A stretch of DNA of 64,000 nt, from the NCBI RefSeq assembly GCF_001189235.2, contig NZ_LFIP02000004.1, forward strand, positions 496,001-560,000, read 5' to 3'. Under the pieces are notes generated by a model. That model saw only the letters and a program-made list of their open reading frames with translations, was not told the origin of the DNA and made no database searches. This stretch comes from Bradyrhizobium embrapense (lineage in GTDB: Bacteria > Pseudomonadota > Alphaproteobacteria > Rhizobiales > Xanthobacteraceae). This document shows, piece after piece, positions 8,349 to 17,451 of this stretch; position 1 is the first letter of the stretch, and the number at the start of each line of letters is the position of its first letter. The position numbers and the translations under genes are program-made.

Positions 8349-8714
8349 CTATCCGATAAATCGTCGGACAGTCTCAATAAATTTGCCGACCGAGATCGGC
8401 TTGGACAAATAGGCTTCGCAACCGCCCTCGCGGATGCGTTCTTCGTCGCCCTTCATGGCGAAGGCGGTAACCGCGACCACCGGAATCGTGCGCAGATCGG
8501 GATCGTCCTTGATCCAGCGCGTGACCTCGAGGCCGGAAACCTGCGGCAGTTGAATATCCATCAGGATGAGATCGGGGCGCAGCTTGCGGACGAGATCGAG
8601 CGCTTCGAAACCATTGCTGGTGCCCGAAGTCTGATAGCCATGCGCTTCCAACAGATCGCGAAAGAGCTTCATATTGAGCTCGTTGTCCTCCACGATCAGG
8701 ACGGTTTTGGCCAT
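8349..8714 (-). CDS. divK: Single-domain response regulator DivK
   Basis: A 121-residue stand-alone REC domain with acidic pocket Glu9/Asp10, phospho-acceptor Asp53 (LILMDIQLP), the conserved Thr (VVAVTAFAMKGDEERI) and Lys (YLSKPI). In alphaproteobacteria DivK is phosphorylated by DivJ, dephosphorylated by PleC and signals to CckA/DivL to control CtrA. The ATG at 8714 follows GGGAGGGACGGG and gives the family N-terminus; 28 extra upstream codons are ignored. It is the first gene of the divK-pleD operon. Confidence 0.96.
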   Translation of the reverse strand: MAKTVLIVEDNELNMKLFRDLLEAHGYQTSGTSNGFEALDLVRKLRPDLILMDIQLPQVSGLEVTRWIKDDPDLRTIPVVAVTAFAMKGDEERIREGGCEAYLSKPISVGKFIETVRRFIG

Positions 8715-8942
8715 CCCGTCCCTCCCAAACCCAGGAGACGGGCCCTGCTGCGGCACCTCACGCGCCGCGCTCGGGACGCGTCGAAAATGTGAATTCAAAC
8801 TAGCGCCAGAATCGCTCTAACCCGTTAACCCGACATCCAACTTCCGCAGCGTGGTTTCCGTTGCTTGAACACACGCGGAAGACTCGGGCATGATGGGCCT
8901 CTCAATAGAGACCATAAGTTAACGGAAAGGCAAACCGGCGCG

Positions 8943-9242
8943 TTGAAAAAGCCTGTTCACAACCCCCGGGAAGTTGCTGAAATCGTTGCGATTCAGGCGC
9001 TGGGCTTCATTGCCGGCGATCCTGAACGGCTGGGCCTGTTCCTGGCCGAGTCCGGAATCGGTCCGGAGACGCTGCGGAACGCGGCGTCCGATCCTCAATT
9101 TCTTGCGAGCGTGCTCGAATTCGTGATGCGCGACGATGCCACGGTGACGGCGTTCGCCAAGGCCTCGGAACTGCACCCGACCAACATCGCCGCCGCCCAT
9201 CAGGTGCTGGGCGACCCGAAATGGGAGCGCGACGTGCCGTGA
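8943..9242 (+). CDS. DUF3572 family protein, TTG start
   Basis: A 99-residue helical protein conserved next to dinB in Rhizobiales, function unknown. The first helix 'REVAEIVAIQALGFIAGDPERLGLFLAESGIGPETLRNAA' is diagnostic. No ATG fits; the TTG at 8943, ten bases after AACGGAAAGG, gives the family N-terminus KKPVHNPREV. Its stop overlaps the dinB start (GTGA), so the two are translationally coupled. A role in DNA damage tolerance is possible from context only. Confidence 0.8.
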   Translation: MKKPVHNPREVAEIVAIQALGFIAGDPERLGLFLAESGIGPETLRNAASDPQFLASVLEFVMRDDATVTAFAKASELHPTNIAAAHQVLGDPKWERDVP

Positions 9243-10537
9243 CCACGGCAGCGGCAGCGTCCGACGGTCCGCTCAGCTTCTGCCGAGACTGCCTCGGCGA
9301 TCTCGACATCAAGGTGAAGCGCTGCAGCCATTGCGGCTCGCCGCGGCTGGTGCGCCATCGCACCCTGCCCGCGCTGGCGCTGGCGCATATCGATTGCGAC
9401 GCCTTCTATGCCACGGTCGAGAAGCGCGACAACCCTGAGATTGCCGACCGCCCTGTCATCATCGGCGGCGGCAAGCGCGGCGTGGTGTCGGCCGCCTGCT
9501 ACATCGCCCGCACCTACGGCGTCCGTTCGGCGATGCCGATGTTCAAGGCGCTGGAACTCTGTCCCGACGCCACCGTGATCCCGCCCGACATGGCGAAATA
9601 TGTCCGGGTCGGGCGCGAGGTGCGTCAGGCGATGCAGGCGCTGACGCCGCTGGTCGAGCCGCTGTCGATCGACGAGGCCTTCCTCGATCTCTCCGGCACG
9701 CAGCGCGTCCACGGCATGATCCCGGCCAAGGTGCTGGCGAAATTCGCCCGCGACGTCGAGCGCGACATCGGCATCACGGTGTCGGTCGGGCTGTCCTGCA
9801 ACAAGTTCCTCGCCAAGATCGCCTCCGACCTCGACAAGCCGCGGGGCTTTGCCGCGCTCGACCAGGACGAGGCGCGCGAGATGCTGGCCAGCAAGCCGGT
9901 CGGATTCATCTACGGCGTCGGCCCTGCGACGCAAGAGAAGCTCGTGCAGCGCGGCTTCCGCGTCATCGCCGATTTGCAGCGCGCCGACGAGAACGAGTTG
10001 ATGAAACAGTTCGCGAGCGAAGGCCGCAGGCTGTGGCGGCTGGCGCGCGGCATCGACGACCGCTCTGTGGTGCCGGATCGCGGCGCCAAGACGATCTCGA
10101 GCGAGACCACCTTCGAGACCGACATCCGCGACTTCGCAACGCTGGAAAGGCTGCTCTGGAAACTGTCGGAGAAGACCTCGGCGCGGCTGAAGAGCAGCGA
10201 GCTTTCGGGCTGCACCATCACGCTGAAGCTGAAGACCGCTGATTTCCGCCAGCGCACCCGTTCGCAATCGATCCAGACGCCGACCCAATTGGCCGCAAAG
10301 ATCTTTGCGGTGACGCGCGAGATGCTGGCCAAGGAGATCGACGGCACCGCCTTCCGCCTGATGGGCGCCGGCGTCAGCGCGCTGCGCCCGGGCTCGCAGG
10401 CCAATGATTCCGACATGCTCGACCGCCGCTCGGCGCACGCCGAACGCGCGATCGACAATCTGCGCAAGAAGTTCGGCAACGCCGCCGTGATCCGGGGCAT
10501 TGCCTATGAGGGGCCGCCGAAGAGCGCGGAGGACTAG
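9239..10537 (+). CDS. dinB: DNA polymerase IV with N-terminal zinc ribbon
   Basis: A 432-residue Y-family translesion polymerase. Residues about 14-36 carry two CxxC pairs (CRDC and CSHC), a zinc-ribbon extension absent from E. coli DinB. The catalytic core follows with 'HIDCDAFYATVEK' (first Asp), 'SIDEAFLDL' (the Asp-Glu pair), the thumb 'SVGLSCNKFLAKIASDLDKP' and the little-finger domain. No C-terminal clamp-binding peptide is obvious. The GTG at 9239 overlaps the upstream TGA and is preceded by GGGAG at good spacing; an ATG at 9221 is the alternative. The protein extends mismatched or damaged primers. Confidence 0.94.
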   Translation: MTTAAAASDGPLSFCRDCLGDLDIKVKRCSHCGSPRLVRHRTLPALALAHIDCDAFYATVEKRDNPEIADRPVIIGGGKRGVVSAACYIARTYGVRSAMPMFKALELCPDATVIPPDMAKYVRVGREVRQAMQALTPLVEPLSIDEAFLDLSGTQRVHGMIPAKVLAKFARDVERDIGITVSVGLSCNKFLAKIASDLDKPRGFAALDQDEAREMLASKPVGFIYGVGPATQEKLVQRGFRVIADLQRADENELMKQFASEGRRLWRLARGIDDRSVVPDRGAKTISSETTFETDIRDFATLERLLWKLSEKTSARLKSSELSGCTITLKLKTADFRQRTRSQSIQTPTQLAAKIFAVTREMLAKEIDGTAFRLMGAGVSALRPGSQANDSDMLDRRSAHAERAIDNLRKKFGNAAVIRGIAYEGPPKSAED

Positions 10538-10550
10538 CAGCTATTCCAGC

Positions 10551-10640
10551 CCCGTCATTGCGAGCGAAGCGAAGCAATCCATGCTTCAGCATACGGGGAA
10601 CGATGGATTGCTTCGTCGCTTCGCTCCTCGCAATGACGGG
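10551..10640. repeat. Palindromic intergenic repeat (CCCGTCATTGCGAGCGAAGC family)
   Basis: The arms begin CCCGTCATTGCGAGCGAAGC and end GCAATGACGGG and pair over about 35 bp around a short loop, between convergent dinB and a ridA-like gene. It is a long REP-type hairpin, probably also stopping transcription from both sides. Confidence 0.8.
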
Positions 10641-10652
10641 GAGGCACTGTCC

Positions 10653-11054
10653 TCAATCCGCCACCGCCACCGCCTCGATCTCGATCAGCCATTCCGGCGC
10701 CGCGAGCGCGGTGACGCCGACGAGCGTCGAGGCCGGCGGCTCCATGCCCTCGAAGAACGCCGAGCGCGCCTTGCCGATGATCGGCCGCAGCTCCGGTCTG
10801 TAGCCGACGACGAAGGTCGTGATCTTGACGATGTTGGCGTAGCTCGCCCCGGCCGCCTTCAGCGCCATGCCGAGGTTCTGCATCACCTGCGTCGTCTGCG
10901 CTGCGAGGTCGCCGGCGCCGACCACGCGCCCCTCCTCGTCGACAGAGACCTGTCCCGAAATGTAGATCGTGCGCGCGCCCGAGGCGACGACGACGTGGGA
11001 GTAAGCCGGATTGTGATGCAGGCCGCTGGGGCGCAGATGGTCGAGCTTGGTCAT
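10653..11054 (-). CDS. RidA family protein
   Basis: A 133-residue YjgF/YER057c/UK114-fold protein. These trimeric enzymes hydrolyse reactive enamine/imine intermediates. The sequence runs 'HHNPAYSHVVVASGARTIYISGQVSVDEEGRVVGAGDLAAQTTQVMQNLGMALKAAGAS', without the Arg-containing segment of true RidA that I would expect near the C-terminus, so it belongs to an Rid subgroup of unknown substrate. The ATG at 11054 follows GGGAGGCACC. It lies between two intergenic palindromes and is probably transcribed alone. A second, unlike RidA protein lies at 12346. Confidence 0.87.
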   Translation of the reverse strand: MTKLDHLRPSGLHHNPAYSHVVVASGARTIYISGQVSVDEEGRVVGAGDLAAQTTQVMQNLGMALKAAGASYANIVKITTFVVGYRPELRPIIGKARSAFFEGMEPPASTLVGVTALAAPEWLIEIEAVAVAD

Positions 11055-11123
11055 GAGGTGCCTCCCTGACACACGCGTGTTTGGGGAAGCCTATCCGGCC
11101 GCAGCGCGCTCGACTAGAGAGGA

Positions 11124-11202
11124 CGTCATTCCGGGATGGTCAAGGACCAGACCCGGAATCTCGAGATTCCGGGTTCGATGCTTCGCATCGCCCCGGAATG
11201 AC
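11124..11202. repeat. Palindromic intergenic repeat (GTCATTCCGGG family)
   Basis: GTCATTCCGGG and CCCCGGAATGAC are the outer arms, and a second inner hairpin (CCCGGAATCTCGAGATTCCGGG) is nested inside. The same family recurs at 15463-15565. Confidence 0.75.
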
Positions 11203-11212
11203 AACTACGTTG

Positions 11213-12079
11213 TCACTTGCAGGGCTTGGAATCCCTGACGTCGAACTTGTCGAGCGCGCCCGAGATCACGAAATCGTTGTAGTCGAGCACCAGCGCGCGG
11301 GAGACGCCGTTCTCGTAGAGCTCGAACGACATCGCATAGACCGGCGTCTGCTCGCCGTCCTTGGCGCGTGCGTCGCTGTCGTAATAGCTCACCGTCACCG
11401 GCCAGCGCGTCATGGTCTTCATCGCATCGCTCGCGGTCGACGGATCGGGCGACGACGGCGCGCGGTCGCCGGCGATCGGCCGGCCGATCACGGTCAACGT
11501 GTTGTAGACCTTCTCGCCATTGTCGGAGCCGTCATAGACGGTCTGCTCGAGCACCGATTTGCCGTCGCGGGCGGCGGCGATGATGTGCTGGATCTGCTCG
11601 GTCGGGAACACGATCTTGCCGTCGAGATTGAAGGTCTTCTTCACCGGCTGGGTCAGCTTTACGGTGATATGATCGCCGACGCGCTCGGCGATCCCGTCGA
11701 CCGGCGAGGAGTCGCTGTCGTTCATCCGCGTGTCGATCTTGAAGCGGTAGCTCTTGCCCGAGGCGTCCTCCCAGGACGAGGAGCGCAGATCGGACAGCGT
11801 CACCTTGCCTTCGCCGCTGTCGAGCTCGGACACCTGGCGGAATTCGGAGGTGTAGCCTTCGCAGGAGCTGCCGGAGAAATTGTAGAGGATGCGTCCGCGC
11901 GCATCACTGACCGAATTGGAGCCGCGCGATTTCACGAGGCTCAGATCGTACAGCGCCTGATGCGCCAGAAACGGCCCGCTCGCCGCGGCAGCCGACGACC
12001 CCTGCGCCAGACCGGATCCTGCGGCAACGGCGATCGTGAGCACCAGGGCACGCGACGGATTGCGAAACGGCAGGGTCAT
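11213..12079 (-). CDS. eipB: Cell envelope integrity protein EipB (DUF1849)
   Basis: A 288-residue periplasmic protein: signal peptide of about 32 residues (ALVLTIAVAAGSGLAQGSSAAA), then the DUF1849 beta-spiral domain 'FLAHQALYDLSLVKSRGSNSV' to 'GYTSEFRQVSEL' and a C-terminal 'YDSDARAKDGEQTPVYAMSFELYENGVSRALVLDYNDF'. Two cysteines (in SSCEGY and the final KPCK) match the conserved disulfide of Brucella EipB, which supports outer-membrane integrity. The ATG at 12079 follows GAGGAAAAA. It is monocistronic and divergent from the second RidA gene. Confidence 0.88.
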   Translation of the reverse strand: MTLPFRNPSRALVLTIAVAAGSGLAQGSSAAAASGPFLAHQALYDLSLVKSRGSNSVSDARGRILYNFSGSSCEGYTSEFRQVSELDSGEGKVTLSDLRSSSWEDASGKSYRFKIDTRMNDSDSSPVDGIAERVGDHITVKLTQPVKKTFNLDGKIVFPTEQIQHIIAAARDGKSVLEQTVYDGSDNGEKVYNTLTVIGRPIAGDRAPSSPDPSTASDAMKTMTRWPVTVSYYDSDARAKDGEQTPVYAMSFELYENGVSRALVLDYNDFVISGALDKFDVRDSKPCK

Positions 12080-12345
12080 GGTTTTTCCTCGATGAGGCGG
12101 GGATTCGTCACAATAGTAACGGTGGTATTGCGCCGCAACTGGGGCAAATCTGACAAAATCGCAATGTATGCGGCGAAAATGCCGTGATTCTTGACCGTTT
12201 TCCGTGCGATTCCTCAACGTCGGGGCGCGCGGCCCTTCACCTGACCGCCGCTTGCAACCGGCGGCACGATGCGCGAAACAATCGAAACAAACTTGGCCCT
12301 GACCGCGTTTCAGGCTTCGTGCAAATCCAATCTGGGGACAAAAAG

Positions 12346-12813
12346 ATGGCGGGTACCGTCGAACAGAAACTGGCGTCACAGGGCATCACACTTCCGCAGC
12401 CGACCTCCCCGGTCGCGAATTACGTCCCCTTCGTCCGCAGCGGAAACCTGTTGTTCGTGTCGGGCCAGGTCTGTTTCAACGCCGAAGGCAAGCTGATCGC
12501 CAAGGGCAAGCTCGGGGCCGGCGTCACGCTCGAGCAAGGCGTCGCCGCGGCGCAGGGCTGCGCGATCAACCTCCTGGCCCAGGTCAAGGCCGCGCTCGGC
12601 GATCTCGACAAGGTCGTACGCGTGGTGCGGCTCGGCGGCTTCATCAACTCGGCGCCGGATTTCTTTGACGGGCCCAAGGTGCTGAACGGCGCCTCCGACC
12701 TGATGGTCGCAGCGTTCGGCGACAAGGGCCGCCATGCCCGCACCACCGTCGGCGTCGCCTCGCTGCCCGCCGACGCCGCGGTCGAGGTCGAGGGCGTGTT
12801 CGAAGTCGCCTGA
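12346..12813 (+). CDS. RidA family protein (long, YjgF-like clade)
   Basis: A 155-residue Rid-family protein of the larger clade, starting 'MAGTVEQKLASQGITLPQPTSPVANYVPFVRSGNLLFVSGQ'. The 'VVRLGGFINSAPDF' and 'ARTTVGVASLPADAAVEVEGVFEV' segments include the Arg and Glu of the usual active-site pocket. It probably removes reactive enamines or acts on a related small metabolite. The start gives the normal N-terminus behind TCTGGGGACAAAAAG. It is only 3 bp upstream of the glycerophosphodiesterase gene, indicating an operon. Confidence 0.88.
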   Translation: MAGTVEQKLASQGITLPQPTSPVANYVPFVRSGNLLFVSGQVCFNAEGKLIAKGKLGAGVTLEQGVAAAQGCAINLLAQVKAALGDLDKVVRVVRLGGFINSAPDFFDGPKVLNGASDLMVAAFGDKGRHARTTVGVASLPADAAVEVEGVFEVA

Positions 12814-12816
12814 TCG

Positions 12817-13569
12817 ATGCGCGCCCCTGAGTGGCTGACCAAACGGCCGGTCGCCCATCGCGGCCTGCACGATGCCGCACGCGGCGTCGTCGAGAACATG
12901 CCGGCCGCGGCCAACGCTGCGGTCGCAGGCAATTTCGCCATCGAGTGCGATATCCAGCTCACCGCTGACGGCGAGGCGATGGTGCATCACGACGATGCGC
13001 TCGGCCGCCTCACCGAAGGTTCGGGCCTGCTCGCGACCAAGACCGCCGCCGAGCTGAAGGCGGTGAAGTTCAAGAATACCTCCGAGCACATGATGACGCT
13101 CGGCGATCTCTGCGCGCTGGTCGCCGGCCGCGTGCCATTGGTGGTCGAGGTGAAGAGCCATTTCGACGGCGACCGCAGACTGGTTCGACGTATGGCCGAG
13201 GTGCTGTCATCCTATTCCGGCCCTGTCGTCGGCATGTCGTTCGATCCCGACCAGGTGCTGGCACTGCGCGAGATCATGCCGAACCTGCCGCGCGGCATCA
13301 CCGCCCAGCGCACCTATGACGACAGTTCCTGGATCAAGCTGACGCCGGCGCAGCGCGACGGCATGCTGTACTTGCGCCACGGCTTCAGGACCGAGCCGCA
13401 TTTCGTTGCCTTCTGGGTCAACCAGCTGCCGGCGCCGGCGCCCTGGATCGCCCGCAACGTGTTCGGCTGCCCGCTGCTGGCCTGGACCGTGCGGACAGTG
13501 GAACAGCGTGAACGCGCGGCACGCTACGCCGACCAGATGATCTTCGAGGGGTTTGTGCCGGGAACCTGA
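12817..13569 (+). CDS. Glycerophosphodiester phosphodiesterase family protein
   Basis: A 250-residue cytosolic TIM-barrel GDPD enzyme; no signal peptide is seen. Catalytic elements are visible: 'VAHRGLHD' with the first His-Arg, 'ENMPAA' and 'FAIECDIQLTADGEAMVHHDD' with the Glu/Asp metal ligands and the second His. It should hydrolyse glycerophosphodiesters to sn-glycerol-3-phosphate and an alcohol, or act as a lyso-phospholipase D. It is co-transcribed with the upstream RidA gene (3 bp gap). Confidence 0.9.
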   Translation: MRAPEWLTKRPVAHRGLHDAARGVVENMPAAANAAVAGNFAIECDIQLTADGEAMVHHDDALGRLTEGSGLLATKTAAELKAVKFKNTSEHMMTLGDLCALVAGRVPLVVEVKSHFDGDRRLVRRMAEVLSSYSGPVVGMSFDPDQVLALREIMPNLPRGITAQRTYDDSSWIKLTPAQRDGMLYLRHGFRTEPHFVAFWVNQLPAPAPWIARNVFGCPLLAWTVRTVEQRERAARYADQMIFEGFVPGT

Positions 13570-13724
13570 CATGACGTCCGCAGTCTTGAACTCCTCGCTG
13601 CGACGCACGATGTTGTCAGGAGTTGGTCGTCATCGGCGATGGCGGAATGCGGAGCATGATCCGGAAGTGGAGCCAGCTATTCCGGAAAGATCATGCTCGA
13701 AAGAGGCACCGGTCTTCACTCTCG

Positions 13725-14972
<1,248 letters not shown>

Positions 14973-15025
14973 CGTTTGCCTCGCGACCGAGACATTAGAT
15001 CCACAAAATCCAGGGAGCCGCCGCC

Positions 15026-15451
15026 ATGCCCGCCGCCTATGACAACAACAACCCCTTCGCAAAAATCCTGCGCGGCGAGTTTCCCAGCTACAAGGTCTAC
15101 GAGAACGAGCACGTGCTCGCCTTCCTCGACATCATGCCGCGCTCGCCCGGGCATACGCTGGTCATCCCGAAGGCCCCTGCCCGCAACATCCTCGACATCA
15201 CGCCCGAAGACTACGCCCACGTCGCGCGCGCCGCCCACAAGATCGCCGCCGCCGCGATGAAAGCGTTCGAGGCCGACGGCATCACCGTGCAGCAGTTCAA
15301 CGAGCCCGCCGGCGGCCAGGTCGTGTTCCACCTGCACATGCATGTGATGCCGCGCAAGGACGGCGTCGCGCTGCTGCCGCCCGCCAGCCACAAGGAAGAC
15401 GGCAAGGTGCTGGAGGCGCACGCGGCGAAGCTGATCGCGGCGTTGAAGTGA
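15026..15451 (+). CDS. HIT family protein (HINT-like nucleotide hydrolase)
   Basis: A 141-residue histidine-triad protein. The HxHxHxx motif is 'HLHMHVM' near residue 103, within 'GGQVVFHLHMHVMPRKDG'. The N-terminal 'PFAKILRGEFPSYKVYENEHVLAFLDIMPRSPGHTLVIPK' is typical of HINT-type hydrolases that cleave aminoacyl-AMP or phosphoramidates. It follows the GNAT gene by about 50 bp on the same strand and precedes a palindromic repeat. Confidence 0.94.
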   Translation: MPAAYDNNNPFAKILRGEFPSYKVYENEHVLAFLDIMPRSPGHTLVIPKAPARNILDITPEDYAHVARAAHKIAAAAMKAFEADGITVQQFNEPAGGQVVFHLHMHVMPRKDGVALLPPASHKEDGKVLEAHAAKLIAALK

Positions 15452-15462
15452 CGCCCACCGCT

Positions 15463-15565
15463 GTCATTCCGGGGCACGCGTAGCGCGAGCCCGGAATCCA
15501 TTTCACCAGGAGACGCGCGGCCAGATGGATTCCGGGCTCGTCGCTACGCGACGCCCCGGAATGAC
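15463..15565. repeat. Palindromic intergenic repeat (GTCATTCCGGGG family)
   Basis: GTCATTCCGGGG and CCCCGGAATGAC are the outer arms, and GCCCGGAATCCAT and ATGGATTCCGGGC form the inner arms. It lies between convergent genes and is of the same family as 11124-11202. Confidence 0.8.
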
Positions 15566-15568
15566 GAG

Positions 15569-16060
15569 CTACTCCGTCTCGAAATCCCCCGGCTGCGGCG
15601 GGGCCAGCGGGGTGAACTCGCAGCGGTCCGGTTTGACGTCGATCAATGGCGTCTCGTCGAGGCAGTCGAGGCCGCGCACCAGGATGACGTTGCCCTCGAC
15701 GCCGACCAGCTTGACGATCGAGGTCCCGATCGGGTTCGGCCGCACCGGCGAGCGCAGCGAGAAGGTGCCGCGGGTGTTGCCGTTGTTCTTCGGAGATTGC
15801 AGCACGATGTCGCGGCGCGACTGGTGCAGCCAGTACAGCACTTCGAGGTTCGAATAGAAATCGACGCCCTTGATCGCGGCGACCCAGGGCTCGAAGATCT
15901 CGAGCCGGCATACCGGGCCGTCATGCCGCCCCTGCCGCGGCGTCGCCAGCCGCGAGGTCCAGGGCGTGCGGATGCGGCCGATGAAGACCAGCGCGGCGTC
16001 GCGTGCCACCGGCATGTCGACGGCGACCTCGCCCTGGCGCAATTCCATTTCACGTACCAT
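15569..16060 (-). CDS. trmO: tRNA (t6A37) N6-methyltransferase TrmO-like
   Basis: A 163-residue TrmO/YaeB-family SAM-dependent methyltransferase (UPF0066 beta-barrel), which methylates N6-threonylcarbamoyladenosine-37 in some threonine tRNAs. 'FIGRIRTPW' marks the N-terminal strand, 'LRSPVRPNPIGTSIVKL' the SAM site, and 'VRGLDCLDETPLIDVKPD' the family's D-x-TP-DxKP motif. It lacks the C-terminal extension of E. coli TrmO, as do many alphaproteobacterial versions. Its start is only 3 bp after the stop of the upstream receptor gene, so it is probably read as part of that transcript although functionally unrelated. Confidence 0.85.
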   Translation of the reverse strand: MVREMELRQGEVAVDMPVARDAALVFIGRIRTPWTSRLATPRQGRHDGPVCRLEIFEPWVAAIKGVDFYSNLEVLYWLHQSRRDIVLQSPKNNGNTRGTFSLRSPVRPNPIGTSIVKLVGVEGNVILVRGLDCLDETPLIDVKPDRCEFTPLAPPQPGDFETE

Positions 16061-16063
16061 GTG

Positions 16064-17044
16064 TCAGTCCAGCGATATGTTCAGCGCCTTGACCACGCCC
16101 GCCCACCGCGCGCGATCGGTGTCCACAAATCTGTCGATCTCGGCCTGGCTCTTTACGCGCAGCGGCGGAAAGCCGATCCTGACCAGCGAAGCGCGAAACG
16201 CCTCGTCGTTCAAGGCCCGGTCGAGGCTCGCCTTGATCTTGGCCGCGATCTCGTCCGGCACCTTCGACGGCGCTGCAATACCATACCAGACGCTGACCGC
16301 ATAATCGGGATAGCCGCTCTCGGCGATCGTCGGCAGATCCGGCAGATCGGGGATGCGCTCGGTCGAGCTGACGCCGAGCGCGCGCAGCAGGCCTGACTTG
16401 ATCGGCGGCAGCGCGGTGCCGAGCGTGTCGAACATCAGCTGGATGTTGCCTGACAGCAAATCCTGCAACGCGGGTCCCGCGCCCTTGTAGGGCACGTGGG
16501 TCATCTCGACGCCGGCCATCTGCTTGAACATCTCGCCGGCGAGGTGAACCGTGCCGCCGGTGCCGGCCGACCCGAAATTGAGCTTGCCGGGATTCTTCCT
16601 GGCGTAGGCAACGAACTCAGCGATCGTCGTCGCGGGCACGGACGGATTCACCTCCATGATCATCGGTGCATCCGTGATCACAGACAGCAGGCGAAAATCC
16701 CTCGCGGGATCGTAGGGCAGCTTCTTGTAGAGCAGCGGATTGAGCACGAAGATCGAGGCGGCCGTCACGAACAACGTGTAGCCATCAGGGTCGGAGCGCG
16801 CCACCGCCTCGGCGCCGATCGCGCCCTGCGCGCCGGCCTTGTTCTCGACCACGACCACCTGCTTGAGATCGCGCCCGAGATATTCGCCGACGAGGCGGCC
16901 GAGCACGTCGGTCGGCCCGCCCGCGGCATAGGGCACCACGAGCTTGATCGGACGCGTCGGATAGTCGGCGGCACGCGCCGGCAGCGCTGCTGTCAGCAAG
17001 GCAGTCAGAGCCACGATGAAGGCCGATGATGCGCGCCGCGGCAT
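16064..17044 (-). CDS. Tripartite tricarboxylate transporter substrate-binding protein (Bug family)
   Basis: A 326-residue periplasmic receptor of the TctC/Bug family. The signal peptide is residues about 1-27 (SAFIVALTALLTAALPARA|ADYPTRP), followed by the hallmark 'PIKLVVPYAAGGPTDVLGRLVG' and 'ENKAGAQGAIGAEAVARSDPDGYTL', then 'FGSAGTGGTVHLAGEMFKQ' and 'VPYKGAGPALQDLLSG'. Bug proteins bind carboxylates, often aromatic or dicarboxylic. No tctA/tctB membrane genes are nearby, so it is an orphan receptor, as is common in this group. The ATG at 17044 follows CAGGGGAAACG. It lies in a run azlC-azlD-(this)-trmO. Confidence 0.92.
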   Translation of the reverse strand: MPRRASSAFIVALTALLTAALPARAADYPTRPIKLVVPYAAGGPTDVLGRLVGEYLGRDLKQVVVVENKAGAQGAIGAEAVARSDPDGYTLFVTAASIFVLNPLLYKKLPYDPARDFRLLSVITDAPMIMEVNPSVPATTIAEFVAYARKNPGKLNFGSAGTGGTVHLAGEMFKQMAGVEMTHVPYKGAGPALQDLLSGNIQLMFDTLGTALPPIKSGLLRALGVSSTERIPDLPDLPTIAESGYPDYAVSVWYGIAAPSKVPDEIAAKIKASLDRALNDEAFRASLVRIGFPPLRVKSQAEIDRFVDTDRARWAGVVKALNISLD

Positions 17045-17106
17045 GGCGTTTCCCCTGTTCTTGTTTTCTTGAAGAACGAGAGTAGCGGATAATGCGGGCG
17101 CCGCAA

Positions 17107-17451
17107 TCAGCCGAGCCAGTATTTGCCCGCGATCAGGACGATCTCGCCCACGAGCACGCCGGCGAAGATCGACTTCCGCGCCAGCATGAACGCGACGAAG
17201 CCTGCGGCGACGGCGCCGTAACGCAGCCAGTCCGGCACGCTGGCGAGCGCGCCCGGCGGCTGCACCACGATCTGCGCGATGATGCCGGCGAGGATTGCGG
17301 TAGCGACCGCCCTCACCCAGACCAGCAGCTCGGAATTCTCGTCGATGCCGCCGCCGAACCACAGGCCGAGCATGCGCCAGATCTGGTTGGGGATGACGCC
17401 TGCCACGAACAGGATCGCCAGCGCGTGCCAGTCGCCGATGAAGGTGCTCAT
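17107..17451 (-). CDS. azlD: AzlD domain-containing protein
   Basis: A 114-residue inner-membrane protein with about four hydrophobic helices, beginning MSTFIGDWHALAILFVAGVIPNQIWRMLG. It is the small subunit that pairs with AzlC in export of branched-chain amino acids or analogues (PF05437). The start ATG overlaps the azlC stop by 4 bp (ATGA), so the two are translationally coupled. Confidence 0.88.
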   Translation of the reverse strand: MSTFIGDWHALAILFVAGVIPNQIWRMLGLWFGGGIDENSELLVWVRAVATAILAGIIAQIVVQPPGALASVPDWLRYGAVAAGFVAFMLARKSIFAGVLVGEIVLIAGKYWLG

